DNA of 64,000 bases, from the NCBI RefSeq assembly GCF_016755635.1, contig NZ_CP051500.1:744001-808000 (forward strand), read 5' to 3'. The notes below the pieces were generated by a model that saw nothing but the letters and a program-made list of their open reading frames with translations, was not told the origin of the DNA and did no database searches. Source of the DNA: Helicobacter pylori (GTDB taxonomy: Bacteria > Campylobacterota > Campylobacteria > Campylobacterales > Helicobacteraceae). Position numbers and translations under genes: made by a program. Below, piece after piece: positions 46,917 to 57,197 of this stretch (position 1 is the stretch's first letter; each line of letters starts with the position of its first letter).

Positions 46917-46946
46917 GCATTAGTAAATAATGCTATTTAAAAGGAG
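46917..46946 (+). promoter_or_regulatory. Short hairpin and ribosome site before acnB
   Basis: GCATTA at 46917-46922 and TAATGC at 46928-46933 form a six-base stem with a five-base loop. AAGGAG follows at 46941-46946. The hairpin could influence translation, but six base pairs with AT content is weak. Confidence 0.3.
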
Positions 46947-46951
46947 AAATG

Positions 46952-49510
46952 ATGAAAGATTTTTTAGAAGATTACAAAAAAAGCGTTTCAGAGAGAGAAA
47001 GTGAGGGTATCCCGCCACTCCCCTTAAGCGCTAAACAAGTTCAAGCGGTTGTTGAAATTTTGATGAAAGATCCCACAAACGCCGCTTTTGCTAAAGAATT
47101 ACTCATTCATAGAGTAAGCCCTGGGGTTGATGAGGGGGCGAAAGTCAAAGCGGAATTTTTAGCTAAATTGTCTCAAAAAAAACTAGAATGCGTGCACATT
47201 AGCGCTTTAGAAGCGACCACTCTTTTAGGCACGATGCTTGGGGGGTATAATGTAGAGCCTTTGATTATGGGATTAGAGAGTCAAGACAAAAACATCGCTA
47301 AAGAGAGCGCGAAAGCGTTAAAAACCACTCTTTTAGTCTATGGATCGTTTGATAAAATCGTCGCAATGAGCAAAACTAACGCTTTGGCTAAAGAAGTGCT
47401 AGAGTCTTGGGCGAACGCCGAATGGTTTTTGAATAAAGAGCCTTTGAATGAATGCATTGAAGCGTGCGTGTTTAAGATTGATGGCGAAACCAATACCGAT
47501 GATTTAAGCCCGGCGAGCGACGCTTTCACACGAAGCGATATTCCTTTACATGCTAAAGCGATGCTCAAAAACAGGATTGAAAATTACGAACAACGCGTCA
47601 AAGCCATTAAAGCTAAAGGCGTTCCTGTAGCGTATGTGGGCGATGTGGTTGGCACAGGAAGCTCTAGAAAAAGCGCGACTAACTCTATCATGTGGCATTT
47701 TGGTAAGGACATTCCTTTTGTGCCTAATAAAAGGAGTGGGGGCATTGTGATTGGGGGGGTGATCGCTCCGATTTTCTTTGCGACTTGTGAAGATAGCGGG
47801 GCGTTACCCATTGTGGCTGATGTTAAGGATCTAAAGGAGGGCGACATCATTAAAATTTACCCTTATAAAGGCGAAATCACGCTGAACGATAAAGTGGTTA
47901 GCACTTTTAAACTAGAGCCTGAAACTTTATTAGATGAAGTTAGGGCTTCTGGGCGTATCCCTTTAATCATTGGCAGGGGTTTGACGAATAAAGCGCGTAA
48001 ATTTTTAGGGCTAGGCGAATCGGAAGCGTTCAAAAAACCATCCGCTCCTAAAAGCGACGCCAAAGGCTACACTTTAGCCCAAAAAATTGTAGGCCATGCT
48101 TGCGGGGTAAAAGGGATCTTACCTGGTGCTTATTGTGAGCCAAAGGTTACCACCGTGGGCAGTCAAGACACCACAGGGGCGATGACTAGAGATGAGGTTA
48201 AAGAATTAGCGAGTTTGAAATTTGATGCGCCTTTTGTGTTGCAGAGTTTTTGCCATACCGCCGCTTACCCAAAACCTAGCGATGTGAGTTTGCATGCGAG
48301 TTTGCCTAGCTTTATCACTCAAAGAGGCGGTGTGGCGTTGCATCCGGGCGATGGCGTGATCCATACATGGCTGAATCGCATGGGATTGCCTGACACTTTA
48401 GGCACAGGGGGGGATAGCCACACTCGTTTCCCTTTAGGCATTAGTTTCCCGGCAGGGAGCGGGTTAGTCGCTTTTGCAGCGGTTACAGGCACGATGCCCT
48501 TGAACATGCCAGAATCCGTGTTGGTGCGTTTCAAAGGGGAAATGAATCCTGGGATCACCTTAAGGGATTTAGTGAATGCGATTCCTTATTATGCCATTAA
48601 AAAAGGGTTACTCACGGTGGAGAAAAAGGGTAAAATCAATGTCTTTAACGGGCGTATTTTAGAGATTGAAGGCTTGCCTGATATTAAAATGGAGCAGGCT
48701 TTTGAACTAAGCGATGCGAGTGCAGAAAGGAGTGCGGCTGCTTGCGTGGTGCGTTTGAATAAAGAGCCAATGATTGAATACTTGAAATCCAATATCAAGC
48801 TTATTGATGAGATGATTGCGAGCGGTTATGAAGACAAAGAAACTTTGAAAAAACGCAAAGATGCGATGCAAGCTTGGGTGGATAATCCGGTATTGTTAGA
48901 GCCAGATAGTAACGCTCAATACGCCGCTGTCATTGAAATTGATGTGGCAGAAATCACTGAGCCTATTTTGGCATGCCCTAATGACCCTGATGATGTCGCT
49001 ACTTTGAGCGAAGTTTTAGCGGATACGACCGGCAAAAGACCGCACGCTATTGATGAAGTGTTTATTGGCTCTTGCATGACCAATATCGGGCATTTTAGAG
49101 CCTTTGGTGAAATCGTTAAAAACGCCCCCCCTAGTCAAGCACGCCTTTGGGTAGTGCCACCCAGTAAAATGGACGAACAAGAGCTTATTAATGAGGGCTA
49201 TTATGCGATTTTTGGGGCTGCTGGGGCAAGGACTGAAGTCCCAGGCTGTAGCTTGTGCATGGGCAATCAAGCGAGGGTTAGAGATAATGCGGTCGTCTTT
49301 TCTACTTCTACGCGCAATTTTGATAATCGCATGGGTAGAGGGGCTAAAGTGTATTTAGGCAGCGCGGAGCTTGGGGCGGCGTGCGCTTTACTAGGGAGAA
49401 TCCCTACTAAAGAAGAATACATGAATTTAGTGAGCGAAAAACTAGAGAGCCAAAAAGACAAGATCTATCGCTACATGAACTTTAATTTAATGGAGAATTT
49501 CAGGCTCTAG
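46952..49510 (+). CDS. acnB: Aconitate hydratase B
   Basis: AcnB interconverts citrate and isocitrate. Of 852 residues, an N-terminal HEAT-like domain (1-160), a swivel domain ([19 protein letters not shown] near 170) and the 4Fe-4S domain follow in B-type order. Cluster ligands are in [18 protein letters not shown] and GCSLCMGNQ. Two adjacent ATGs exist; AAGGAG spacing favours 46952. Apo-AcnB binds RNA in other bacteria. Confidence 0.93.
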   Translation: MKDFLEDYKKSVSERESEGIPPLPLSAKQVQAVVEILMKDPTNAAFAKELLIHRVSPGVDEGAKVKAEFLAKLSQKKLECVHISALEATTLLGTMLGGYNVEPLIMGLESQDKNIAKESAKALKTTLLVYGSFDKIVAMSKTNALAKEVLESWANAEWFLNKEPLNECIEACVFKIDGETNTDDLSPASDAFTRSDIPLHAKAMLKNRIENYEQRVKAIKAKGVPVAYVGDVVGTGSSRKSATNSIMWHFGKDIPFVPNKRSGGIVIGGVIAPIFFATCEDSGALPIVADVKDLKEGDIIKIYPYKGEITLNDKVVSTFKLEPETLLDEVRASGRIPLIIGRGLTNKARKFLGLGESEAFKKPSAPKSDAKGYTLAQKIVGHACGVKGILPGAYCEPKVTTVGSQDTTGAMTRDEVKELASLKFDAPFVLQSFCHTAAYPKPSDVSLHASLPSFITQRGGVALHPGDGVIHTWLNRMGLPDTLGTGGDSHTRFPLGISFPAGSGLVAFAAVTGTMPLNMPESVLVRFKGEMNPGITLRDLVNAIPYYAIKKGLLTVEKKGKINVFNGRILEIEGLPDIKMEQAFELSDASAERSAAACVVRLNKEPMIEYLKSNIKLIDEMIASGYEDKETLKKRKDAMQAWVDNPVLLEPDSNAQYAAVIEIDVAEITEPILACPNDPDDVATLSEVLADTTGKRPHAIDEVFIGSCMTNIGHFRAFGEIVKNAPPSQARLWVVPPSKMDEQELINEGYYAIFGAAGARTEVPGCSLCMGNQARVRDNAVVFSTSTRNFDNRMGRGAKVYLGSAELGAACALLGRIPTKEEYMNLVSEKLESQKDKIYRYMNFNLMENFRL

Positions 49511-49523
49511 TTTTGTTTCCATT

Positions 49524-49546
49524 AAAAGGGGCGATCCCTTTTGTTT
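49524..49546 (+). terminator. Terminator-like hairpin after acnB
   Basis: AAAAGGG and CCCTTTT form a perfect seven-base stem around GCGAT, followed by GTTTGG. The T run lies partly within the stem, so termination is likely but not certain. Confidence 0.5.
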
Positions 49547-49590
49547 GGCTATGGCTGAGTGTTGAGAGAGGATAAAAAAGGAGAGTGGTG

Positions 49591-49858
49591 ATGAAAAAAA
49601 TCGTTGTGAGTTGGTGTGTGGCGTTGGCTTTTTTAAGCGCGGATCCAGTGCAAGCCGATAAAGCGATCAGTAATGCGGATTTGATTAAAGAAATAAGGGA
49701 TTTAAAAAAAAATCATCAGTGCGCAAAACACGGAGATTAACCAATTAAGAAAAGTGCAAGAAGTCTTATCTGGGCAATTAGGGGACATGCGTAAGGATAT
49801 ATTAAGCACTAGAGATTATTGCATTAGCTTAAGGCCTTATATTTATAATTGGCGCTAG
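49591..49858 (+). pseudogene. Small secreted coiled-coil protein, frameshifted at an A9 tract
   Basis: AAGGAG precedes ATG 49591. The start MKKIVVSWCVALAFLSADP plus VQA-D is a signal peptide with a likely cut after VQA. At nine A (49704-49712) the frame ends soon after, at 49738. With eight A it continues LKKIISAQNTEINQLRKVQE to TAG 49858, giving 88 residues with a leucine/glutamine coiled coil and a DYCISLRPYIYNW tail. The restored frame is clearly protein-like. Function unknown; the size suits a small periplasmic or surface adapter. Confidence 0.72.
49704..49712 (+). repeat. A9 slippage tract
   Basis: Nine A residues within the small secreted protein gene. One fewer restores the 88-residue frame. 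Such runs slip readily in replication and transcription. Confidence 0.75.
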
Positions 49859-50120
49859 AGGATTCAAAGCATGAAAGCATGCACCATTCAATGATGCAAT
49901 CCTTTAATGGATTAAAGAAATTAAAGTTGGTGGGGTTTGGTTCTCGCTTTGTGTCCTTATAATAGGGATTTTACAGGGTTTGAGTGTCCAATGCGTTCGA
50001 TCCCAACACGCCTTGAAAAAAGTCCTCTTGTTGGATTGTAGGGGTAAAATCAGTCTCTTTGTTAGGGTTAAATATTCTATAATAAAATTTTAGGAAATTC
50101 AGTTTAAAAGATATTAAAAA
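49859..50120. other. Gap before the secreted 429-residue protein gene
   Basis: No gene is supported here. A TATAAT box in TTATAATAGGG near 49959-49968 and a TATAATA near 50080 are possible promoters for the downstream gene. Confidence 0.4.
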
Positions 50121-51410
50121 ATGCCATACGCCTTAAGAAAAAGATTTTTCAAACGCCTTTTATTGTTTTTTTTAATTGTTTGTATGATAAATTTGCATGC
50201 CAAAAGCTATCTGTTTTCCCCTTTGCCCCCAGCGCACCAGCAAATCATTAAGACAGAGCCTTGCTCTTTGGAATGCTTGAAAGACTTGATGTTGCAAAAT
50301 CAAATCTTTTCTTTTGTGTCTCAATACGATAACAACAACCAAGATGAGAGTCTTAAAACTTATTACAAAGACATACTCAATAAACTCAACCCCGTATTCA
50401 TCGCTTCTCAAACTCCAGCTAAAGAAAGCTATGAGCCTAAGATTGAATTAGCGGTTTTACTGCCTAAAAAGGTGGTGGGGCGTTATGCCATTTCGGTGAT
50501 GAACACCCTTTTAGCGTATTTGAACACCAGAAACAACGATTTCAATATCCAAGTCTTTGACAGCGATGAAGAAAGTCCTGAAAAATTAGAGCAAACCTAT
50601 AAAGAAATTGAAAAAGAAAAATTCCCTTTTGTGATAGCCTTATTGACTAAAGAGGGCGTGGAAAATTTGCTCCAAAACACCACCATTAGCACCCCCACTT
50701 ATGTGCCTACGGTGAATAAAGCGCAATTAGCAAATCATACCGAGCCTTCTTTAAGCGAGCGCTTGTATTTTGGGGGGATTGATTATAAAGAGCAATTAGG
50801 CATGCTCACGGCTTTCATTAACCCTAATTCACCCGTGATTGAATACGATGATGATGGCCTAATAGGCGAACGCTTGAGGCAAATCACGGAGTCTTTAAAC
50901 ATTGAAGTCAAACACCAAGAAAACATTTCTTACAAACAAGCCACGAGCTTTTCTAAAAATTTTAGAAAAAACGATGCGTTTTTTAAAAATTCTACCTTGA
51001 TTTTGAACACCCCTACCACTAAAAGCGGTCTTATTCTTTCTCAAATAGGGCTTTTAGAATATAAGCCTCTTAAAATCCTTTCCACACAAATCAATTTCAA
51101 CCCCTCTTTACTCTTGCTCACTCAGCCTAAAGACAGAAAAGATTTATTCATTGTCAATGCTTTGCAAAATAGCGATGAAACGCTGATAGAATACGCTTCC
51201 TTATTAGAGAGCGATTTAAGGCATGATTGGGTGAATTATTCCAGCGCGATCGGGCTAGAGGTGTTTTTAAACACACTGGATCCGCATTTTAAAAAATCTT
51301 TTCAAGAGAGTTTAGAAGACAATCAAGTCCGTTACCACAATCAAATTTATCAGGCTTTAGGGTATTCTTTTGAGCCGATAAAAAATGAAAGCGGAACAAA
51401 AAAAGAATAA
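50121..51410 (+). CDS. Secreted protein of unknown function, 429 residues
   Basis: The N-terminus RKRFFKRLLLFFLIVCMINLHA-K is a signal peptide. The body alternates strands and helices (AVLLPKKVVGRYAISVMNTLL, FPFVIALLTKEGVENLL, LILNTPTTKSG), recalling periplasmic type-1 binding-protein or LpoA-like folds, but no motif proves this. No Cys follows the signal, so it is soluble rather than lipidated. hofE follows after 93 bases. Confidence 0.72.
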   Translation: MPYALRKRFFKRLLLFFLIVCMINLHAKSYLFSPLPPAHQQIIKTEPCSLECLKDLMLQNQIFSFVSQYDNNNQDESLKTYYKDILNKLNPVFIASQTPAKESYEPKIELAVLLPKKVVGRYAISVMNTLLAYLNTRNNDFNIQVFDSDEESPEKLEQTYKEIEKEKFPFVIALLTKEGVENLLQNTTISTPTYVPTVNKAQLANHTEPSLSERLYFGGIDYKEQLGMLTAFINPNSPVIEYDDDGLIGERLRQITESLNIEVKHQENISYKQATSFSKNFRKNDAFFKNSTLILNTPTTKSGLILSQIGLLEYKPLKILSTQINFNPSLLLLTQPKDRKDLFIVNALQNSDETLIEYASLLESDLRHDWVNYSSAIGLEVFLNTLDPHFKKSFQESLEDNQVRYHNQIYQALGYSFEPIKNESGTKKE

Positions 51411-51503
51411 TATTTAGATAATTATTTGAATACTTTCATTTTTAATCAGTTTTTTAATGAAATTGGAATATGATACGAGCGAAAATTAAACAAAGGTTAT
51501 TCT

Positions 51504-52871
51504 GTGTTAAAATTTCAAAAATTACCCTTATTGTTTGTTTCCATTCTTTACAATCAAAGCCCTTTATTGGCTTTTGATTATAAGTTTAGCGGGGTAGCGG
51601 AATCCTTTTCTAAAGTGGGGTTTAACCATTCCAAACTCAATTCCAAAGAAGGGATTTTCCCTACAGCCACTTTTGTAACCGCCACGATCAAGCTTCAAGT
51701 GGATTCCAATCTGCTCCCTAAAAACATAGAAAAACACAGCTTAAAAATAGGCGTTGGCGGGATTTTAGGAGCGCTCGCTTACGATTCTACCAAAACGCTC
51801 ATAGACCAAGCCACGCATCAAGTCTATGGCTCAGAACTTTTTTACTTCATAGGGCGTTGGTGGGGGTATTTAGGTAACGCTCCTTGGAAAGACTCTCGCA
51901 TAGAATCTGACGCTCACACCCGTAATTATGTGCTGTATAATTCCTATTTGTTTTATTCTTACGGCGATAAATTCCACATCAAATTAGGGCGTTACCTTTC
52001 TAACATGGATTTTATGAGCGGTTATACAGAGGGTTTTGAAGTAGAATACAAAATCAAATCTAAGGTGTCGTTAAAATGGTTCAGCTCTTTTGGGAGGGCT
52101 TTAGCTGCGGGGCAATGGATACGAGATTGGTATGCCCCTATTGTAACTGAAGACGGCAGAAAAGATGTTAATGATGGCATTCATGCGGTGCAACTCTATT
52201 TTTCTAGCAAACATGTTCAAGCCACGCCCTTTTTTTATTTTTCACCTAAGACTTACGAAGCGCCCGGGATTAAAATCCATATTGATAGCAACCCGAAATT
52301 TAGAGGTTTAGGGTTACGATCTCAAACCCTTATCAATGTGATTTTCCCCGTTTATGCTAAAGATTTATACGATGTGGTTTGGCGTAACTCTAAGATTGGC
52401 GAATGGGGCGCATCGCTTTTAATCCACCAACGCTTTGACTACAACGAGTTTAACTTTGGCTTTGGTTATTACCAAAATTTTGGCAACGCTAACGCAAGGA
52501 TTGGCTGGTATGGTAACCCAATCCCTTTTGACATAAGAAGCAACAGCATTTATGGTTTGGTTTTTAGTAACGCTGTTACCGCAGACTCTGTTAGCGGGTA
52601 TGTCTTTGGTGGGGGGGTGTATAGAGGGTTTTTATGGGGGATTTTAGGCAGATACACTTACGCCACTAGAGCGAGCGAAAGATCCATTAACTTGAACTTG
52701 GGCTATAAATGGGGTTCTTTTGCTAGCGTTGATGTGAATTTACAATACTATGCGGTGAGCATGCACAACGGCTATAAGGTTAATGATCTCACTAGCCCTT
52801 TTGATAAAGCCTTTAAAGCGAACACACAAGACAGAAGCAATCTCTTGGTGAGTTTGAAATTCTTTTTTTAA
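51504..52871 (+). CDS. hofE: Hof-family outer-membrane protein
   Basis: This beta-barrel protein starts at GTG 51504 (AAAGG seven bases before) with a signal peptide ending near LLAFDYKF. It shares with HofF at 58701 the segments AESFSKVGFN, HTRNYVLYN, MSGYTEGFE / MSGYNQGLD, WFSSFGR and LGRYTYATRASE / LGRLTYGPRANE. It ends in Phe (VSLKFFF), typical for barrel insertion by BAM. Order and family suggest HofE; the role, possibly a porin, is unknown. Confidence 0.87.
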   Translation: MLKFQKLPLLFVSILYNQSPLLAFDYKFSGVAESFSKVGFNHSKLNSKEGIFPTATFVTATIKLQVDSNLLPKNIEKHSLKIGVGGILGALAYDSTKTLIDQATHQVYGSELFYFIGRWWGYLGNAPWKDSRIESDAHTRNYVLYNSYLFYSYGDKFHIKLGRYLSNMDFMSGYTEGFEVEYKIKSKVSLKWFSSFGRALAAGQWIRDWYAPIVTEDGRKDVNDGIHAVQLYFSSKHVQATPFFYFSPKTYEAPGIKIHIDSNPKFRGLGLRSQTLINVIFPVYAKDLYDVVWRNSKIGEWGASLLIHQRFDYNEFNFGFGYYQNFGNANARIGWYGNPIPFDIRSNSIYGLVFSNAVTADSVSGYVFGGGVYRGFLWGILGRYTYATRASERSINLNLGYKWGSFASVDVNLQYYAVSMHNGYKVNDLTSPFDKAFKANTQDRSNLLVSLKFFF

Positions 52872-52877
52872 ACCCTA

Positions 52878-53405
52878 TCAATTAGGCTTGGTAGAATTGA
52901 GCCATTGTTTTTGGAAATTAATGGCTTTTCTCAATTCGGCTTCTAGCTGGGCTAAAACATCTTTTAAAGGCTTAACATCAATTAAATTATCTTGCTTGAA
53001 AGAATCCAGCTGTTTGTCAATTTGCAAAGCGGCGTCTAGCGCGTCTTGGGGGAATACCGGCTCGCCTAAAGCCTTCTTAACCGCTTCGCCGATTTCAATC
53101 GTTTCAGAGCCTTGATGATCTTTTAAGTTAGGATTATTTTCTTTGTCCTTAGGCTTAGGCTCTAAGATCAAGCGCAAATGTTTGATTTTTTCATGCAAAT
53201 CGCTAAGATCTTTTAAGTGATCGGTATTGCGCCCCCTATCCACCGCTTTTTCTAAAAGCTTATCGCTCAGGCTCACTAACTGATCGCTTAATTTAACGCT
53301 GTTAGCTTGAGCTTCTGTCACTTCATCAATATCAATCGCTGCTAAAGCGCTCACAAAATAAAAGGGCAACGCCCACCTTCTAAAACGAGAGAAAAACTTC
53401 TGCAT
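52878..53405 (-). CDS. Periplasmic helical protein of unknown function
   Basis: The 175-residue protein has a probable signal (RRWALPFYFVSALAAIDID) and then charged helices (KLSDQLVSLSDKLLEKAVD, DLHEKIKHLRLIL) with a linker rich in Pro, Lys and Asn. No family is recognised. It lies head to tail downstream of ssrA on the same strand and converges on hofE. Confidence 0.7.
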   Translation of the reverse strand: MQKFFSRFRRWALPFYFVSALAAIDIDEVTEAQANSVKLSDQLVSLSDKLLEKAVDRGRNTDHLKDLSDLHEKIKHLRLILEPKPKDKENNPNLKDHQGSETIEIGEAVKKALGEPVFPQDALDAALQIDKQLDSFKQDNLIDVKPLKDVLAQLEAELRKAINFQKQWLNSTKPN

Positions 53406-53446
53406 TTACCTTCCTTAAATACGCTATAAAATGATACTTTTTAATA

Positions 53447-53832
53447 TGGTGGAGCTGTGGGGAATCGAACCCCAGTCCAAAAATCTTGCCCTAAACACAA
53501 ACTTCTACAATGCTTAGAAAATTGGTTAGTTTTTTAGCCTTAAAACTAGCTCTGGTCCAACTTTCTAAAACCTTGAGGTAGTTTCAAGAGTTCTTGTTTC
53601 TTAGTTTAAAAGGCGAACCACCTTTTAAAAGCGTCTAGCTTAAGGTTATGGAGTGATTAAAACGCTAGAAATTCTAATCAGTCCAGCTCCAAAAGGAGAT
53701 TAACTCACGCGGCTTTAGCGTAAGCTGGAGCGTAATCTGCGTTGTTTACAGTTATTTTTGTTGCTGTTTTACAAGCAGCGCTTGGCATGCTGTCTGTGCG
53801 ACAAGAAATCTGTCGAAATCCAAGTCAGCCCC
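53447..53832 (-). ncRNA. ssrA: tmRNA (ssrA)
   Basis: The 386-base RNA starts GGGGCTGACTTGGATTTCGAC and ends with the tRNA-like part GGTTCGATTCCCCACAGCTCCACCA-type end (CCA at 53447-53449). The acceptor pair GGGGCTG/CAGCTCC forms with one G-U. The coding segment in the middle (53710-53751 on the plus strand) encodes the tag VNNADYAPAYAKAA followed by TGA, with the first Ala coming from the charged RNA. It rescues stalled ribosomes and is essential in H. pylori. It may act on nonstop messages such as cleaved rodA. Confidence 0.96.
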
Positions 53833-53852
53833 ATGATTTTAAAAGCTTGTTT

Positions 53853-53858
53853 ATTTTA
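53853..53858 (-). promoter_or_regulatory. Candidate -10 box for ssrA
   Basis: TAAAAT on the minus strand, about 20 bases before the mature tmRNA 5' end. RNase P makes that end, so a start site a little upstream is expected. Confidence 0.35.
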
Positions 53859-53897
53859 GCTAACTTTTGCTAACAAAACGCAATGAATCATCAAAAA

Positions 53898-54452
53898 TCA
53901 TTGGCGCACAATATCAATATTTTCATCTTTAGGCTTAAAAACAAAGATTTCATTAGCAATGGTGGGGTTGATTTCTGCTTGAGAAAAAGTGATTGTAACG
54001 AGATTGTTCATTTCATCTTTAAATTCCAGCGAAAAAGGCTTGCCGTCTTTAAAAACCAAACGATAAGTGGTCTTGTTGATAGTCGTTTGAAACGATCCGT
54101 CAGTCTGCTTTTTTAGCCGCTTGAGAATGGTGAAAAAATCCGTCTTGTCTTTTAAGGGCGTGATAGTCGCTTGAAACAAATTAGGCTCATAAACCACCAC
54201 TTCTTTATCGTTCATGTAAATTTCTTTTTTTAAAGGCTTTTCATAAACCCATAAAGCCCAATTAGGGGCTTTAGCCTTTAAAACCCCGTAATAAACTAGA
54301 GGCTTTTCATTTTTTAACACTTGCTTGAAATGCGCGCTAAAACTTTGCAAATTTTGCAAAACCTCTTCTTCTTTAGAAAGGGTTGAAGGACTTTTAGCAC
54401 AAGCAACGCTTATAAAAATCAAAACCATGCAAATCTTTAAAAAAGCTTTCAT
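53898..54452 (-). CDS. lolA: Outer-membrane lipoprotein carrier LolA
   Basis: LolA ferries lipoproteins across the periplasm. The 184-residue precursor has a signal (ICMVLIFISVACA-K), then LQNLQSFSAHFKQVLKNEK and GVLKAKAPNWALWVYEKPLKKE, the expected LolA start with hydrophobic surface residues. The release partner LolE is at 57187. It diverges from secA. Confidence 0.88.
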   Translation of the reverse strand: MKAFLKICMVLIFISVACAKSPSTLSKEEEVLQNLQSFSAHFKQVLKNEKPLVYYGVLKAKAPNWALWVYEKPLKKEIYMNDKEVVVYEPNLFQATITPLKDKTDFFTILKRLKKQTDGSFQTTINKTTYRLVFKDGKPFSLEFKDEMNNLVTITFSQAEINPTIANEIFVFKPKDENIDIVRQ

Positions 54453-54599
54453 TAATCAAACCTTAAAACAATCTCTCATCTTTAATAAAACCCTTTATTT
54501 TACAAGACTTTTATTTTATCCATGCTAAAATGGGATTAAAAACTGACGCTTTAACAAAATAAATGAGATTGAAGCACTCTTAATAAGGTTATTACTACT

Positions 54600-57197
54600 A
54601 TGATAAAAGCAATCATTGGAAAAATCATTGGCACCAGAAACGATCGCTGGATCAAACAATACAAAAAACAAGTCCTAGCCATCAACGCCTTAGAGCCTAC
54701 TTATGAAAAAATGAGCGATGTTGAACTGCAAAACGCTTTTGAAGAGTTAAAAAAACGAGTGCGATCCACAGAAAAAGATTTGCAAGAAAAAACCCTTTTA
54801 GAAGTCTTACCAGAAAGTTTTGCTATCACTAGAGAAGCGAGTAAAAGGATCTTAAAGATGCGCCATTTTGACGTGCAGCTCATTGGGGGCATGGTCTTAA
54901 ACGATGGCAAAATCGCTGAAATGAAAACCGGCGAGGGTAAAACTTTAGTCGCTACTTTAGCGGTGGCTTTGAACGCTTTAAAGGGCGAGAGCGTGTATGT
55001 GGTAACGGTCAATGATTACCTAGCCCATAGGGACTCTAAAGAAATGGAGCCGTTGTATCAATTCTTAGGTTATAGCGTAGGCACGATCAGCGCAAGCGTG
55101 CGAGATGATGATGAGCGTTTAGAAATTTATTCTAAAGACATTGTTTATGGCACTAATAATGAATTTGGCTTTGATTATCTAAGGGATAACATGAAATATT
55201 CTTTAGAGCATAAGGTGCAAAAATCCCATGCGTTCGCTATTGTTGATGAAGTGGATTCTATTTTAATTGATGAAGCGAGAACCCCCTTAATCATTTCAGG
55301 GCCTGTGGATAGGCGCATGGAAAATTACAACAAGGCTGATGAAGTCGCTAAAAGCATGCAGGTGGAAGTGGATTTCACCATAGATGAAAAAAACCGCGCG
55401 ATTTTAATCACTGAAGAGGGGATTAAAAAAGCCGAAAACCTCTTTGGCGTGGATAATTTATACAAGATTGAAAACGCCGCCTTATCGCACCATTTAGACC
55501 AGGCTTTGAAAGCGAATTACCTCTTTTTTATTGATAAAGATTATATTGTAGCCAATAATGAAGTGGTGATTGTAGATGAATTTACCGGCCGTTTGTCTGA
55601 GGGGAGACGCTTTAGTGAGGGCTTGCATCAGGCATTAGAAGCTAAAGAGGGCGTGAGCATTAAAGAAGAGAGCCAAACCTTAGCCGATATTACTTTCCAA
55701 AATTATTTCAGGATGTTTTCTAAACTCGCTGGCATGACAGGCACGGCTCAAACCGAAGCCACAGAATTTTTAGAAATCTATAATTTAGAAGTGGTGTCTA
55801 TCCCTACTAATCTAGCGATCAAGCGAAAAGATTTGAACGATCTCATCTATAAGAGTGAAAAAGAAAAATTTGACGCTGTGATCCTTAAGATTAAAGAATT
55901 GCACGATAAGGGTCAGCCCGTTCTAGTTGGCACGGCTAGCATTGAAAAGAGTGAAACCTTACACGCTTTACTCAAAAAAGAGCGCATCCCTCACACCGTT
56001 TTAAACGCCAAGCAACACACTAAAGAAGCTGAAATCATTAAAGACGCTGGGCTTAAAGGGGCGGTTACGATTGCGACTAACATGGCAGGAAGAGGCGTTG
56101 ATATTAAACTCACCGATGAGGTTAAAGAGCTTGGGGGGCTGTATATCATTGGCACTGAAAGGCATGAGAGCCGTAGGATTGACAACCAATTAAGGGGGCG
56201 AAGCGGGCGCCAAGGCGATCCGGGGGTGAGTCAATTTTATTTGAGTTTAGAAGACAATCTGTTGCGCATTTTTGGGAGCGATAGGATTAAGGGGGTGATG
56301 GAAAAATTAGGGCTTAAAGACGGCGAACACATTGAATCCAAGCTCGTAACAAGAGCGGTGGAAAACGCGCAAAAAAAAGTGGAAAACTTGCATTTTGAAA
56401 GCCGTAAGCATTTGTTAGAATACGATGATGTGGCTAATGAGCAACGAAAAAGCGTGTATAAATTTAGAGATGAATTATTAGACGTCAATTACGATATTAG
56501 CGCTAAAATCGCTGAAAACAGAGAATACGTGCTCAATCAAATCTTTTCTAAACTCAAAGCCTTTGACCATCAAAACCTATCTGAAGAGGAACTTTTAGGG
56601 CTTAAAAATGTCTTAAAAGAAGATTTTAACGCTCATGTTACATTAGAGGATTTAGAAAAAGCCTCCCCTATTGAAAAGTTTGTGGCTGAAAAACTCAAAA
56701 GCGATTATGAAAACAAAATGAAAGTTTTGGATAGCGAACAAAGAAGCCGGATTGAACGCATCGTGTATTTGCAGATTTTAGACAACGCATGGCGAGAGCA
56801 CCTTTACACGATGGATAATCTCAAAACCGGAATTAATTTAAGAGGCTATAACCAAAAAGACCCCCTTGTAGAATACAAAAAAGAGAGTTACAACCTTTTC
56901 TTAGAACTCATTGAAGACATTAAAATAGAAGCGATCAAAACCTTTTCTAAGATCCAGTTTGAAAACGAGCAAGATTCTAGCGATGCGGATCGTTACTTAG
57001 AGAACTTTAGCGAAGAAAGAGAGCATGAGAGCGTAACTTACCGCCATGAAGAAGCTTTAGATGAAGATTTGAATGTGGCCATGAAAGCTTTTTCTAAAAC
57101 CCCTAAAAGAAACGAGCCTTGCCCTTGCGGGAGCGGTAAGAAATACAAAGATTGTTGCGCTAAAAGCGGGCCTAAAAAGGGCTTATTTGCCAAATAG
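54600..57197 (+). CDS. secA: Preprotein translocase ATPase SecA
   Basis: SecA drives proteins through SecYEG. The 865 residues hold Walker [13 protein letters not shown] near 102, [15 protein letters not shown] near 208, [16 protein letters not shown] near 525 and the C-terminal zinc motif [13 protein letters not shown] used by SecB or ribosome contacts. It overlaps lolE by 11 bases. Confidence 0.96.
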   Translation: MIKAIIGKIIGTRNDRWIKQYKKQVLAINALEPTYEKMSDVELQNAFEELKKRVRSTEKDLQEKTLLEVLPESFAITREASKRILKMRHFDVQLIGGMVLNDGKIAEMKTGEGKTLVATLAVALNALKGESVYVVTVNDYLAHRDSKEMEPLYQFLGYSVGTISASVRDDDERLEIYSKDIVYGTNNEFGFDYLRDNMKYSLEHKVQKSHAFAIVDEVDSILIDEARTPLIISGPVDRRMENYNKADEVAKSMQVEVDFTIDEKNRAILITEEGIKKAENLFGVDNLYKIENAALSHHLDQALKANYLFFIDKDYIVANNEVVIVDEFTGRLSEGRRFSEGLHQALEAKEGVSIKEESQTLADITFQNYFRMFSKLAGMTGTAQTEATEFLEIYNLEVVSIPTNLAIKRKDLNDLIYKSEKEKFDAVILKIKELHDKGQPVLVGTASIEKSETLHALLKKERIPHTVLNAKQHTKEAEIIKDAGLKGAVTIATNMAGRGVDIKLTDEVKELGGLYIIGTERHESRRIDNQLRGRSGRQGDPGVSQFYLSLEDNLLRIFGSDRIKGVMEKLGLKDGEHIESKLVTRAVENAQKKVENLHFESRKHLLEYDDVANEQRKSVYKFRDELLDVNYDISAKIAENREYVLNQIFSKLKAFDHQNLSEEELLGLKNVLKEDFNAHVTLEDLEKASPIEKFVAEKLKSDYENKMKVLDSEQRSRIERIVYLQILDNAWREHLYTMDNLKTGINLRGYNQKDPLVEYKKESYNLFLELIEDIKIEAIKTFSKIQFENEQDSSDADRYLENFSEEREHESVTYRHEEALDEDLNVAMKAFSKTPKRNEPCPCGSGKKYKDCCAKSGPKKGLFAK

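Noticed and set aside
49880-50080. Possible tRNA-like or small RNA between the small secreted gene and the 429-residue gene
   Set aside because: No cloverleaf or stable hairpin could be drawn, and no conserved RNA motif was recognised.
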